Shown here piece by piece: positions 52,837 to 61,840 of a stretch of 64,000 nucleotides of DNA. The DNA lies in assembly GCF_040493455.1 (NCBI RefSeq), contig NZ_JANFDA010000001.1, positions 124,001-188,000 of the forward strand. Direction: 5' to 3'. A program made the translations under genes and the position numbers. Position 1 is the first letter of the stretch. Every line of letters starts with the position of its first letter. The notes below the pieces were generated by a model. The model ran no database searches. It was not told the DNA's origin and saw only the letters and a list, made by a program, of their open reading frames with translations. This DNA is from Microcosmobacter sp040493455 (GTDB lineage: Bacteria > Bacteroidota > Bacteroidia > Flavobacteriales > Flavobacteriaceae).

Positions 52837-53434
52837 TGCTTTAATTATTGGAGGCGGTGCAGCTGGGATGTCTTGTGCTTTAGTACTTGGATCTGCTAAA
52901 CCTAAGCCTTTTGCTGAAGATAAGCGTGTTGGAATTATTGTTCACCAGAAGGCATCGCATCTTCAGAATGCGCTTTTTAATAATGTTCTCGGTTTGGAAC
53001 CAGGAACAACAGGAGCTTCAATTCTAGAAAGTGGTAAACAACAATTAGCTGATCTATATCCGCATGTAGAGCAAATTGCTAATGAAAAAGTCTTTGAAAT
53101 TCTAAAAAGTGAAAATGGTTTTATAGTAACTACAAACAAAGGCACTTATCTAAGCAAACTCGTCGTGGTTGCTGTTGGATACACCGATCTATTGACTATA
53201 AAAGGCCTTGAGGATTATATTGAAGCCCATCCAAAAGCTAACGCAGAAAAGAATAGAATTTGGCTTAAAAACACGGATCACCTTATTGAGGAACATCTTT
53301 ATGTCGCTGGGACTTTAGCAGGATGGCGTAGCCAATTTGCTATTGCTTCGGGTAGTGGTGCGCAAGTTGCTACAGATATTCTTACACTTTGGAATGGCGG
53401 TAAGCATGCCAAAATTCATGATAAGGTAAAGTAA
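52829..53434 (+). CDS. FAD-dependent, thioredoxin-reductase-like oxidoreductase (short form)
   Basis: 201 residues. N-terminal dinucleotide fold DALIIGGGAAGMSCALVLGS; a second fold-like strand YLSKLVVVAVGYTDLL; C-terminal HLYVAGTLAGWRSQFAIASG typical of the FAD-binding end of thioredoxin-reductase-like proteins. There is no CxxC redox pair and the NADPH domain is missing. It is therefore a minimal flavoprotein rather than a thioredoxin reductase. Stop abuts the convergent S41 protease gene with no gap. Confidence 0.82.
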   Translation: MFDALIIGGGAAGMSCALVLGSAKPKPFAEDKRVGIIVHQKASHLQNALFNNVLGLEPGTTGASILESGKQQLADLYPHVEQIANEKVFEILKSENGFIVTTNKGTYLSKLVVVAVGYTDLLTIKGLEDYIEAHPKANAEKNRIWLKNTDHLIEEHLYVAGTLAGWRSQFAIASGSGAQVATDILTLWNGGKHAKIHDKVK

Positions 53435-55027
53435 TTACTGTCCTCGACTAAGTAGAATCACTTCTTCGACCATACTATCATCTTCATTGAGAATTTGATG
53501 GTAAGTATTATCACCATACAATTGCTGGCCTAATGCGGCTTTTATCATACGTTTTATTTGGTCATGATAAGCTACAAACGTAATTCTGGTACGTTCTCTA
53601 AAGTTTAGATAGTCTTGAAATCGAACGACAACATCATCGCTCACATCAAAATTGTTCATGAAGTCTTCTTTAGTAACACCTTTGTAAAGACTTCTATCTT
53701 TATCTAATTCTTCGAATACGAAATAGCTTATGTATCCGCGTTGCTCGATATACGTTAGAGTTTCATTTTGTACGCTGGTATCTAATGGCACAAACACATC
53801 AGGAATGATACCTCCGCCTCCATAAACCACCTTTCCGCCTGGCGTTACGAAACGTAAGGAATCAGCAACCTGAATATTTTCACTATTGCTAAGTTCCCCT
53901 GTACGAAGTCTTTTGTAGTAATCTTGATAGTAACGCTTGCTACTACCATTCTCGTAAGGGCGTTGTATTGACCTTCCTGTTGGTGTGTAATAACGAGATA
54001 CTGTAAGACGTACAGCACTACCATCTCCCAATGCCATTTCGCGTTGTACTAATCCTTTACCATAAGAACGTCTTCCAACTATCGTTCCTTTATCATTGTC
54101 TTGTAATGCGCCTGCAACAATTTCACTGGCTGATGCTGAACTTTCATTCATCATCACATAGATATCACCTTCTTCAAAATCGCCACGTCGTGTTGCAAAG
54201 CTCTTCTCTACTTTTCCTCTTTTGTTCTTTGTAAATAAAATTAGCTTATCATCTTCTAAGAATTCATCTACTATCTGCTCTGCAATACCAATAAAACCTC
54301 CTAAGTTATCTCTTAAATCTAAGGCTAGCTTTGTTGCGCCTTGGTCTTGTAACTTATCTAGCGCAGTTTTGAACTCTTTATATGAAGATTCTGCAAATCG
54401 ATTCAACTTTATATAGCCCAAGTTGTTTGTCAACATGTACGCTGCATCAACACTCTTAATTGGAATATCTGACCGCTTTACTGTAAAGTCCAACAACTCA
54501 TCTTCACCTTTTCTAAGCACTTTTAGCTTGACTTTGGTGTTCTTCTCTCCTTTCAGCTTTTTTACAATATCATCATTGGACCAATCTCTTCCATAGATAG
54601 AATCTCCATCAGCCATTATAATTCTATCGCCCGATTTGATACCAACTTTTTCACTTGGCCCTCCTTCAGTTGGACGAATCACCACAACGGTATCTCTGTA
54701 GGTGTAGAAATTAACTCCAATACCTACGAAGTCACCTTTCATGTTTTCGGTAACGCGTTGTAATTCTTCTTTGGGAATATAGGTTGAATGCGGATCAAGG
54801 TTATCCAAAATACCATTTACAGTAACATCGACAATACTATCCGTATTCACTTCATCTACATACTCATAATCTATATAATCGATAAGCCTGTTGAGTTTGT
54901 CCTTCTTACTATTGGTTGTAAACAAGCGATCGGACTTATCCGTGAAGTTTAGCTTGCCTCCTATGAGGACTCCAGCAGCAACTGCAATACCAATAATAAG
55001 CGGGATGTATTTTTTGTGTTCTGCCAT
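53435..55027 (-). CDS. S41 C-terminal-processing peptidase (Ctp/Tsp)
   Basis: 530-residue periplasmic serine protease anchored by an N-terminal helix (YIPLIIGIAVAAGVLIGG). The PDZ domain is at about 85-175 (GVNFYTYRDTVVVIRPTEGG, VGIKSGDRIIMADGDSIYG). The S41 catalytic domain has LALDLRDNLGGFI, the catalytic Ser in MNESSASASEIVAGAL and the general-base Lys in GRRSYGKGLVQ. Cuts proteins near their C-termini in envelope quality control. The start shares TAATG with the dCMP deaminase stop. Confidence 0.94.
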   Translation of the reverse strand: MAEHKKYIPLIIGIAVAAGVLIGGKLNFTDKSDRLFTTNSKKDKLNRLIDYIDYEYVDEVNTDSIVDVTVNGILDNLDPHSTYIPKEELQRVTENMKGDFVGIGVNFYTYRDTVVVIRPTEGGPSEKVGIKSGDRIIMADGDSIYGRDWSNDDIVKKLKGEKNTKVKLKVLRKGEDELLDFTVKRSDIPIKSVDAAYMLTNNLGYIKLNRFAESSYKEFKTALDKLQDQGATKLALDLRDNLGGFIGIAEQIVDEFLEDDKLILFTKNKRGKVEKSFATRRGDFEEGDIYVMMNESSASASEIVAGALQDNDKGTIVGRRSYGKGLVQREMALGDGSAVRLTVSRYYTPTGRSIQRPYENGSSKRYYQDYYKRLRTGELSNSENIQVADSLRFVTPGGKVVYGGGGIIPDVFVPLDTSVQNETLTYIEQRGYISYFVFEELDKDRSLYKGVTKEDFMNNFDVSDDVVVRFQDYLNFRERTRITFVAYHDQIKRMIKAALGQQLYGDNTYHQILNEDDSMVEEVILLSRGQ

Positions 55028-55458
55028 TAGGCTTTTAGATCTTCTATATGTTGTAACTCAATGCCTGCTTTTTCCAAAAAACGTAAGCCAGAATCATCTT
55101 TGTAAGCTTCACTATATACTACTCTTACAATTCCTGCCTGATGAATTAGTTTACTACACTCTCTACAAGGCGATAATGTAATGTACAAGGTTGCTCCCTT
55201 ACAAGATTGTGTCGACGCAGCTACTTTTAAAATAGCATTGGCCTCTGCATGCAATACATACCACTTTGTGTAGCCTTCTTCATCTTCGCAATAGTTTTCA
55301 AAACCTGTTGGTGTACCATTGTAACCGTCTGAAATTATCATTCGGTCTTTCACAATTATGGCTCCAACTTGTTTACGCTTACAATGCGATAACTTTCCCC
55401 ATTCTCTTGCTATTCTCAAATAAGCCTTATCGTATCGCAGTTGTTTTTCTTCTGGCAT
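55027..55458 (-). CDS. dCMP deaminase (ComEB-type zinc deaminase)
   Basis: 143-residue cytosolic zinc enzyme converting dCMP to dUMP for thymidylate synthesis. The zinc site is HAEANAIL (His ligand, catalytic Glu) and SPCRECSKLIHQAGI (two Cys ligands). The N-terminal CKRKQVGAIIVKDRMIISDG and NGTPTGFENYCEDEEG are family hallmarks. Directly upstream of the S41 protease gene (TAATG overlap). A hupE gene precedes it after about 100 bases. Confidence 0.94.
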   Translation of the reverse strand: MPEEKQLRYDKAYLRIAREWGKLSHCKRKQVGAIIVKDRMIISDGYNGTPTGFENYCEDEEGYTKWYVLHAEANAILKVAASTQSCKGATLYITLSPCRECSKLIHQAGIVRVVYSEAYKDDSGLRFLEKAGIELQHIEDLKA

Positions 55459-55512
55459 TCTATCTTTTGTATTAACGAATATACTTGGTAAGTGTTGCTT
55501 TTACAATAAAAG

Positions 55513-55539
55513 CGAAGTTAAAGTTTTACCAAAACTTCG
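55513..55539 (-). terminator. Weak terminator-like hairpin after hupE, with an alternative fold
   Basis: CGAAGTT (55513-55519) pairs with AACTTCG (55533-55539), followed on the minus strand by CTTTTATT. An inner, mutually exclusive stem AAGTTTT/AAAACTT (55521-55527, 55531-55537) competes for the same bases. Confidence 0.35.
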
Positions 55540-55556
55540 GCCTGTTTCTAAATATT

Positions 55557-56144
55557 TTAAGACAATAAATCGCTATTTAAAATCATAGGTATTACTAAGC
55601 CTACTACTATTGCAGACATTACCATAACCCAATCGCGTTTTGAAAACCTAAATATGGTTTGACCCAAAAAGCCTAAGAACAACACGACGAATACTATGAT
55701 GAGTTGGGCAATTTCGATTCCTAATGCAAACTCTAAGAGCAACACCAATTTATTTTCTGATTGTCCTGAAAACAACAGGAATTCTCTCGCAAAACCAAGC
55801 CCATGGACTAATCCAAAAAACAGTGTGGAAAGGAACAAAACGCCTACTTTTTCATTCTTGGTTTTGCCTGCTGTAAATACATTATACAAGGCTACAATAA
55901 GTATGGTAACTGGGATTAAAAACTCCACCAAAGCTGCATTAACACTAACAACATCATAGGCTGCAAGCACCAAAGACAAGGTGTGTCCAAGTGTAAATGT
56001 GGAAACCAAAAGTAAAACACGTTTCCAATCTTTAAAAAGGTAGGGTACTGTAAGTACCATTAAAAAAAGGACATGGTCATAACCATTGATATCTAACACA
56101 TGGTTAATCCCATATTTTACGTTGAACCAAAATTCGTCAAGCAT
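55557..56144 (-). CDS. HupE/UreJ-family membrane protein
   Basis: 195 residues with six to seven membrane helices. Conserved histidines typical of the HupE/UreJ family: YDHVLFLMVLTV, STFTLGHTLSLVL and GLVHGLGFA. Homologues move nickel or are linked to hydrogenase/urease, but no such enzyme is encoded here, so another metal is possible. TACTTTTG at 56167-56174 is a candidate -7. It lies just downstream of the STN-TonB receptor on the same strand and might be functionally linked to it. Confidence 0.88.
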   Translation of the reverse strand: MLDEFWFNVKYGINHVLDINGYDHVLFLMVLTVPYLFKDWKRVLLLVSTFTLGHTLSLVLAAYDVVSVNAALVEFLIPVTILIVALYNVFTAGKTKNEKVGVLFLSTLFFGLVHGLGFAREFLLFSGQSENKLVLLLEFALGIEIAQLIIVFVVLFLGFLGQTIFRFSKRDWVMVMSAIVVGLVIPMILNSDLLS

Positions 56145-56166
56145 AGTGAAATATTAGGGTTGTGCT

Positions 56167-56174
56167 CAAAAGTA
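56167..56174 (-). promoter_or_regulatory. Candidate -7 element (TACTTTTG) of hupE
   Basis: CAAAAGTA on the plus strand, 23 bases before the hupE start and 18 bases after the end of the TonB receptor gene. It suggests hupE can be transcribed separately. No -33 match. Confidence 0.3.
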
Positions 56175-56191
56175 CAATTTATGCCCAATAT

Positions 56192-58705
56192 TTAAAAATA
56201 TGCTCTAAATGTAGCGTTTGGTGTAAACCCGAGAGAGTTTTGGATAATCCTGTCGACATTATTTTCATCGATCCTAAAAAAGCGGTTGATCTTGTTATTT
56301 CTATCTAAAACATTCCAGATGGATAGCCCAAACTGAGCTTTTGTTTTTGGCCCTAAATTAAATTTATAGATTGCAGAGAGGTCAACTCTAAAGTAATCAT
56401 TAAGCTCAGTACTATTAGCAGCTCCAAAATTTACTTGTTCATCAATTATAGGTTGACCAGTATTGATTGGTGTTGCAGGAGTTCCGGAGTGCCAGTTCAA
56501 GCCAGCTGATAGTTTTAAAGACTTTGTCGTGTATGTCGAACCAAGAGTAATTGCATGTGTAATATCAAAATTACTTGGGAAATTCTGTTCTGGCAAAGCA
56601 TCAAATTCGTAGTCATTGTTTAGAAAGGTATAGCTCATCCAAATGTTTGTTTTTTTGAAGCGCTTTCGCAACAAAACATCAAACCCAAATGCATCATAAC
56701 TGCCACTGGTTCGTACAAATTCGTATTGATTTTGAAACCCTTGACTTTGGGTTGTAATGCCATCGACATTCTTATAAAAGCTTTCCAGGCTCGCTAACCA
56801 GCCTTTTTTATTGTAATGAATACCAACTGAGGCTTGTTTACTCCTCAGAATTGGTATTGTGTTATCATTGGACAATTGCCATCGTCTTTTTTCGATTCCC
56901 AAAAAATCATTTTGAAAGTTGATAATCTGAGACGTATATTGATGTTTGAATTCACCTAAAACTTCCAAGGTAAAATACTTCCCTAAGCGATGGTTAAAGC
57001 TAATTCGTGGCTCTACTATGATTTTTTCGAACTTATCTATATAATTAAACCTCAGCCCTCCTTTGGCAAAAGTGTTTTTGTCTTTGGAGCTCCAGTTTAT
57101 CTGAGAAAACACACCGTGGGTTCTGACCACTTCAGAAATCAATGCTCTAAAAATAGGCACATCGACATCATCTAAATTAGTAACCTTGGTCTCTACAAAA
57201 TGGTATCCATTGGTTAAACTTATTTGAGGACTAATCTTGTGGTCTGCCTTTAATCTTACACTGGTTTCCGATACTTTATTTTCCTGAAGAAATCGTTGCG
57301 AATCCAAAACGTTTGCATTGATTGCTTCGAGTTTGTAATCTGTTTCATAAACTTCAAACGAAGTACTTAGCTTACTGCTCCAAGTGCGTTCATAAGACAA
57401 CCCTCCAGCAATACTGTTTTGCTTCAGGCTGCTTCGTCTTGAAATTTCTTCAGAATTGTCTACAGCAACCTCATCGAACATCAATTCATTATTAGTGTTG
57501 ATGAAATTCAATCGTAGTTGATCCTTTTCACTTATATGATACAACCAACGAAATGACGTATCGTAGAAGTCAAAATCCTGATTAGAATTAATCACCTCAT
57601 CGACATTATTAGTCACTTCAGTATCTTGGACAATGCGATCAAAAAACGTATTGTATGTTGGTGTCTTTACCCAATCGCTTAGCGACTTTCTAGCGGCTAC
57701 TTGTATTGACGATTTTTTTCCGATAGGGATATCTGCAAAAGCATTTACATCTGTAAAGTTAACGCCAACACTAGCGGTAAAATCCTGGTTCAATTCGCTA
57801 CCTGTATTCATTGCAATAGTCCCGGAAACGCCATCTGTAAGTGATACATCTGATCCGCTTTTTTGAAGCGATACTTTTTGGGTAATTTGAGGATTGTACA
57901 TAGATATTAATCCAAAAAAGTGTCCTGACTGATACATCTTTATACCATCCCAAAGTATTAAATTTTGATCATGGGTTCCTCCTCTGATATTAATATTAGA
58001 AACGGTTTCGTTGACACTTTGTATCCCGGGAAATGCTTGTACAGCTTGAAGAATATCGGTATCTATCAGACCTGGTAAAATGTCGAATTTTGAAACGTCT
58101 ATTTGGAATGTTCCATTATTCAATTTGCTTATTCCAGGGACAATATAGCTAGATAGCAAAACTTCTGATAAGGCTTCGATATTTTGACTTAGAACTATGT
58201 CTTCGCAAGTTGAATTTTGAAATTGACTAACCTGAACTTTTACGGGTTTATATCCAATGTGCCTTATCTCTATTGAATCCGTTGGCCGTTCTATCTTTAT
58301 ATTGAAAAATCCACTCTCATCACTAACTTCAGAATCGTTTCCAGATTGAATGGTTGCGTAGGCTACTGGAGCTTGCGTACTTTCATCCTTAAGAAATCCG
58401 CATAACATTAAATCATCTGGCCTGCTGATGATTACAAATGCATTATCTAGTACGTTAAAATTGAGTCTTGTTTGTTGTCGTAAATAATTTAGAGCATCAG
58501 CCAAACCAAGGGTTTCATCAGGGAAATCGAGGAATATATTCTCTACAACATCTTGAGCATAATTAAATTGAATGTTGTATCGTGTTTCAACTTGCTTCAA
58601 GACTTCAACAAGCGATGGTTTTTGGGCCTGCTGTGAATACCCACTGATATTGAGCAGCAGAAAGAGTCCTAAAAAGATGGTGTAATACTTATTGGTCTTG
58701 CCCAT
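56192..58705 (-). CDS. STN-domain TonB-dependent receptor (FecA-like signalling transducer)
   Basis: 837 residues. Signal peptide (LLNISGYSQ), STN/secretin-TonB short domain at about 30-98 (VLKQVETRYNIQFNYAQDVV, LNYLRQQTRLNFNVL). A carboxypeptidase-like domain (about 103-180), plug (about 200-310: VNETVSNINIRGGTHDQNLI) and barrel ending FRAYF follow. The STN domain is the part that touches the FecR anti-sigma factor across the periplasm. The gene overlaps the fecR-like gene by 17 bases. No SusD follows, so it is unlikely to be a classical polysaccharide locus; ligand unknown, hupE next door hints at a metal. Confidence 0.93.
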   Translation of the reverse strand: MGKTNKYYTIFLGLFLLLNISGYSQQAQKPSLVEVLKQVETRYNIQFNYAQDVVENIFLDFPDETLGLADALNYLRQQTRLNFNVLDNAFVIISRPDDLMLCGFLKDESTQAPVAYATIQSGNDSEVSDESGFFNIKIERPTDSIEIRHIGYKPVKVQVSQFQNSTCEDIVLSQNIEALSEVLLSSYIVPGISKLNNGTFQIDVSKFDILPGLIDTDILQAVQAFPGIQSVNETVSNINIRGGTHDQNLILWDGIKMYQSGHFFGLISMYNPQITQKVSLQKSGSDVSLTDGVSGTIAMNTGSELNQDFTASVGVNFTDVNAFADIPIGKKSSIQVAARKSLSDWVKTPTYNTFFDRIVQDTEVTNNVDEVINSNQDFDFYDTSFRWLYHISEKDQLRLNFINTNNELMFDEVAVDNSEEISRRSSLKQNSIAGGLSYERTWSSKLSTSFEVYETDYKLEAINANVLDSQRFLQENKVSETSVRLKADHKISPQISLTNGYHFVETKVTNLDDVDVPIFRALISEVVRTHGVFSQINWSSKDKNTFAKGGLRFNYIDKFEKIIVEPRISFNHRLGKYFTLEVLGEFKHQYTSQIINFQNDFLGIEKRRWQLSNDNTIPILRSKQASVGIHYNKKGWLASLESFYKNVDGITTQSQGFQNQYEFVRTSGSYDAFGFDVLLRKRFKKTNIWMSYTFLNNDYEFDALPEQNFPSNFDITHAITLGSTYTTKSLKLSAGLNWHSGTPATPINTGQPIIDEQVNFGAANSTELNDYFRVDLSAIYKFNLGPKTKAQFGLSIWNVLDRNNKINRFFRIDENNVDRIIQNSLGFTPNATFRAYF

Positions 58706-59603
58706 GAATAACTACTTGGTTGGTTTCAAGTATTTTGTAGGTTAGGTTCATGGGTTTTGTAATGGCAATTAATGCGCTTTCAATATTTTCGTGTGGAAAA
58801 CCACCAGTAAATAAACGACTGTTTTCAACGTCTTGTAAACGTATTTCGATCTCATACTGTCGTTCTAATTCATCAATGACTTCAGAGAATGGAATACGTT
58901 CAAAATTACTTTTATTAGTTGTCCAGTCGGGTTGAGTGTTTACAGTCGTATCTTTAGAAATTTCCCCATTAATTAACCTAAAAGAATCTCCTGCTTCTAG
59001 CAACTCATCCTCACCTGATGCCAGAACTCTAACTTTTCCTTCAAAACATTCAACCAGAAACATCTTATTTCGCTGCTTTACATTGAATTCTGTACCAACT
59101 ACTGTCACAGTTCCGCTTTCGGTAAGTACATCGAATGTCGCACCTTTTTCCACTTTAAAATAAGCTTCTCCTATAAGGTTTACCAACCTTTTATCATTCC
59201 AAGTATTTTCATTGAATGTTACTTGCGATTGAGCGTTTAAAGCAACTTCGGAATTGTCTGGTAGTTTAAAATTCAGTTTCTCAGCAATACTGGTTTCAAA
59301 TGTTGTATCACCATTAGAGATTAGCGTAAGGAGGTATAGACCTATCCCAACAACAAAAACACCTGCTATCTTTAAAAATGTATTGAGCCTAAATGTTTTT
59401 TTGTTTGACTTTACGGCATAAGCATCCTTGAAAGACTGAAAGCTTTCAGTCTTACTTTGATTAGAGGCTCTGAAAGCCTTGGCTGCTTCAACAATCTTCT
59501 CATTAAAGTCTGCGTCTTCTAACTGAGAAAACGCTAGCTTTTCTGATTCTGAGAGATCATCTCTTAGCCATTTTTCTATTAATTGATCCTTATCCACTGC
59601 CAT
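58689..59603 (-). CDS. FecR-family anti-sigma factor
   Basis: 304 residues: cytoplasmic N-terminus (about 1-70, IEKWLRDDLSESEKLAF), one membrane helix (TFLKIAGVFVVGIGLYLLTL, about 73-92), and a periplasmic FecR domain (about 100-200: FKLPDNSEVALNAQSQVTF, GEAYFKVEKGATFDVLTESG, VVGTEFNV). A C-terminal STN-like part (FSEVIDELERQYEIEIRLQD) follows. It transmits ligand binding from the receptor encoded downstream to the ECF sigma factor encoded upstream. Confidence 0.93.
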   Translation of the reverse strand: MAVDKDQLIEKWLRDDLSESEKLAFSQLEDADFNEKIVEAAKAFRASNQSKTESFQSFKDAYAVKSNKKTFRLNTFLKIAGVFVVGIGLYLLTLISNGDTTFETSIAEKLNFKLPDNSEVALNAQSQVTFNENTWNDKRLVNLIGEAYFKVEKGATFDVLTESGTVTVVGTEFNVKQRNKMFLVECFEGKVRVLASGEDELLEAGDSFRLINGEISKDTTVNTQPDWTTNKSNFERIPFSEVIDELERQYEIEIRLQDVENSRLFTGGFPHENIESALIAITKPMNLTYKILETNQVVIHGQDQ

Positions 59604-59644
59604 CTCTATTTATTATATAACAACCTAATCTTTTTTTTTCCTGA

Positions 59645-60169
59645 TTATTTCAATTTAAAATCTCCTAGCTCTTGCTTTAGTTTATCAAAAGCTGTGTAAA
59701 TTCTATATTCTACTACCTTTCGGGTAACTCCCAAAAATTCTGCAATTTCTGCATGTTTCTTGCCTTCTGCCTTATTCATTAAAAACGCAACTCTTTGGTC
59801 TTCAGTGAGCTTACTCAATGCAACTTGATATCGCTTTAAAAACTCTTTTTGTTCCAGCACATGTTCGGGTGTTTCTGTGGTACTGCTCTTAGGTTTTGTT
59901 TGCTGAAACTTTAATACTACTTTCTTATGCTTAATAGCATTTAGAACCATATTATTAGCCACAGTAAACAGATATGATTTTGCTTTTGAAAAGGATACAT
60001 TCTTACAATTATCCCAAAGCTTCACAAAGGCATCTTGGGTGATGTCATTGGGATTGGATTCTGCACCGTATTTATAGTACAAAAAGTCGTGCAGATCCTT
60101 AGCGTATTTATTGTAAACACCTTCAAAAACTGATTCGCTACAAATATGTTCGTGTAGTTCTTTTGACAA
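59645..60169 (-). CDS. ECF RNA polymerase sigma factor (Bacteroidota sigma-70 type)
   Basis: 174 residues. Region 2 (about 15-85): VYNKYAKDLHDFLYYKYG, DITQDAFVKLWDNC, KAKSYLFTVANNMVLNAIKH. Region 4 (about 112-168): LSKLTEDQRVAFLMNKAEGK, HAEIAEFLGVTRKVVEYRI. No region 3, as expected for ECF. First gene of the sigma-FecR-receptor cassette and divergent from the lipoprotein gene at 60277; likely directs its own operon and possibly the divergent genes. No clear housekeeping promoter in the 107-base gap. Confidence 0.94.
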   Translation of the reverse strand: MSKELHEHICSESVFEGVYNKYAKDLHDFLYYKYGAESNPNDITQDAFVKLWDNCKNVSFSKAKSYLFTVANNMVLNAIKHKKVVLKFQQTKPKSSTTETPEHVLEQKEFLKRYQVALSKLTEDQRVAFLMNKAEGKKHAEIAEFLGVTRKVVEYRIYTAFDKLKQELGDFKLK

Positions 60170-60276
60170 GCTAATTATTTTGTTAGCCTAAAAGTATAGA
60201 AATATTTTTTACAATTTTTCAGGAATTTCAAAGATGAAGTTGTTTTAGTAATGTATCTTAAGGTAAAACTTTAGAA

Positions 60277-61713
60277 ATGATTAAGAATACATTAAAGACA
60301 ACAGCATTGGTTTTGCTTGGAACTCTAATATTATTTTCTTCTTGTAGAAAAGAAGAAATGGAGTTAATTAATACTCCAGACGATAATATTCTAGGTTCAA
60401 ATTCTTCTATTGCAAGCTTAATGCAGCGTGTTGCTATCAATGATGGTTCTGTCGATAATATTCTCGACAGAGCAAATTGTTTTACCATAAAATACCCTGT
60501 AACGGTTACTGCAAACTCTGAAAATATTACGGTCACCAATGCTTTGGAATTGGATAATGTTGAAGCAGTTTTTGATCGCTATGATGATGACCCGGACGCC
60601 CTTACGATTCAGTTCCCTATTACAATAATAAAAGATGATTTTGAAGAAATTGAAGTTACTAGTAATTCAGAGTTAACAACCATAGCATCAAATTGTGCTG
60701 GCGAAAATGTAGCTGATACTGATATTGAATGTTTGGATTTTCAATATCCTATTTCTGCTTCAATCTTTAATACGAATAGTGAGCTTATAGGAACTGAAAC
60801 ACTTACTAACGATAAAGAGCTGTTCAGCTTTATCGAAGCTATAGACACCAATGATATTATTAATATCGATTTCCCCATAACTACCAAATTATATAATGAT
60901 ACAGAGACTGTGGTTAATTCACTTTCGGAATTAGAAACTATTATTTCTGCGAATATCAGTGCTTGTAACGAAGATGATGATTACGATTACAATGATGATG
61001 ACTGTAATGATTGTACGGTTGAGCAGCTAACGCAACTCTTAACGAGTTGTCCTGCTTGGACGGTTGAAAATTTAGAACGCGATTCTAATAATACCGAAGA
61101 CATTTATGTTGCATATAGGTTTGAGTTTTTTGCTGATGGTACTGTGATGGCAGAGTATGGTATTTGGAACTATTATGGTACCTGGTCAGCCAATGGTTCT
61201 GGAAATGACATTACTGTAGAGATAGATGTCCCCGAACTCCCAGATTGTAATAATAGTTGGAGATTACACGAGATTACAGAAAGCAATGGCGATATGGAAT
61301 GCGATCTCAATCTTGCCAATGAAAAATTACGCTACATAAGCAATTGTGATTTTGAAAGCATTGACGACACAGCATTGGTTAATTCGATTACCTCAGGAGT
61401 ATGGTTTGTGTCTTATTACTTTGATGATACCGACCTTACCAATACATTCAATGGATACACCTTTAATTTTTCCACTAACAACAATTGGATACTTGCTACA
61501 GGATCATCTGAAAATACTGGTGGTTATTGGCTAACACTCGCTGGCGATGAAACCGATATAGAATTAAACCTCAATTTTCTTGCTGACGTGTTACCTCTTG
61601 ATAATATGGTTGAAGACTGGGATGTTGTAAGTGTAACTTCGGACATGATTGTGCTAAGAGATATGAGTAGTGGCGATGGCACTATAGATGAATTGATATT
61701 AGAAAAGAATTAA
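60277..61713 (+). CDS. Lipoprotein with four tandem beta repeats and lipocalin-like C-terminal part
   Basis: 478 residues; lipobox Cys at 23 (LVLLGTLILFSSCRKEE). Four repeats of 40-44 residues lie between 67 and 230, each centred on an aromatic-Pro core: IKYPVTVTANSENI, IQFPITIIKDDFEEI, FQYPISASIFNTNSEL and IDFPITTKLYNDTETV. Each ends in a Leu/Glu-rich strand such as LSELETII. An acidic DYDYNDDDCNDC hinge leads to a region (about 250-478) with two lipocalin-like blocks (FEFFADGTVMAEYGIWN, FNFSTNNNWILATGSS). Function unknown. Divergent from the ECF cassette and co-directional with a T9SS protein and a cytochrome-like lipoprotein. Confidence 0.78.
   Translation: MIKNTLKTTALVLLGTLILFSSCRKEEMELINTPDDNILGSNSSIASLMQRVAINDGSVDNILDRANCFTIKYPVTVTANSENITVTNALELDNVEAVFDRYDDDPDALTIQFPITIIKDDFEEIEVTSNSELTTIASNCAGENVADTDIECLDFQYPISASIFNTNSELIGTETLTNDKELFSFIEAIDTNDIINIDFPITTKLYNDTETVVNSLSELETIISANISACNEDDDYDYNDDDCNDCTVEQLTQLLTSCPAWTVENLERDSNNTEDIYVAYRFEFFADGTVMAEYGIWNYYGTWSANGSGNDITVEIDVPELPDCNNSWRLHEITESNGDMECDLNLANEKLRYISNCDFESIDDTALVNSITSGVWFVSYYFDDTDLTNTFNGYTFNFSTNNNWILATGSSENTGGYWLTLAGDETDIELNLNFLADVLPLDNMVEDWDVVSVTSDMIVLRDMSSGDGTIDELILEKN
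60478..60967 (+). repeat. Coding region of four 40-44-residue protein repeats
   Basis: YPV at residue 73, FPI at 113, YPI at 157 and FPI at 199 mark four copies. They are diverged at DNA level, so this is an old duplication and not a recent tandem expansion. Confidence 0.6.
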
Positions 61714-61772
61714 AACCTAGATATGAAAAAGAAAGATTCTACTAAACAAGGTTTTAATTAACTAGGCTTTAT

Positions 61773-61795
61773 TGCTTCAGGCATAGCCTGAAGCA
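61773..61795. repeat. Intergenic palindrome without a U-tract
   Basis: Perfect 10-bp stem TGCTTCAGGC/GCCTGAAGCA around ATA, with an outer GGCT/AGCC pairing (61765-61768, 61799-61802). It is more GC-rich than the surroundings. It could be a leader-RNA structure for the T9SS gene or a dispersed repeat copy. A 12-codon frame at 61723 precedes it. Confidence 0.5.
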
Positions 61796-61840
61796 TCGAG
61801 CCGAATTTAAACACAGAATTAAACTTTAAAACCAAATATT

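Noticed and set aside
61723..61761. 12-codon frame starting ATGAAAAAGAAAGATTC
   Set aside because: Too short to judge, no promoter or conserved feature; kept only as a note beside the 61773 palindrome.
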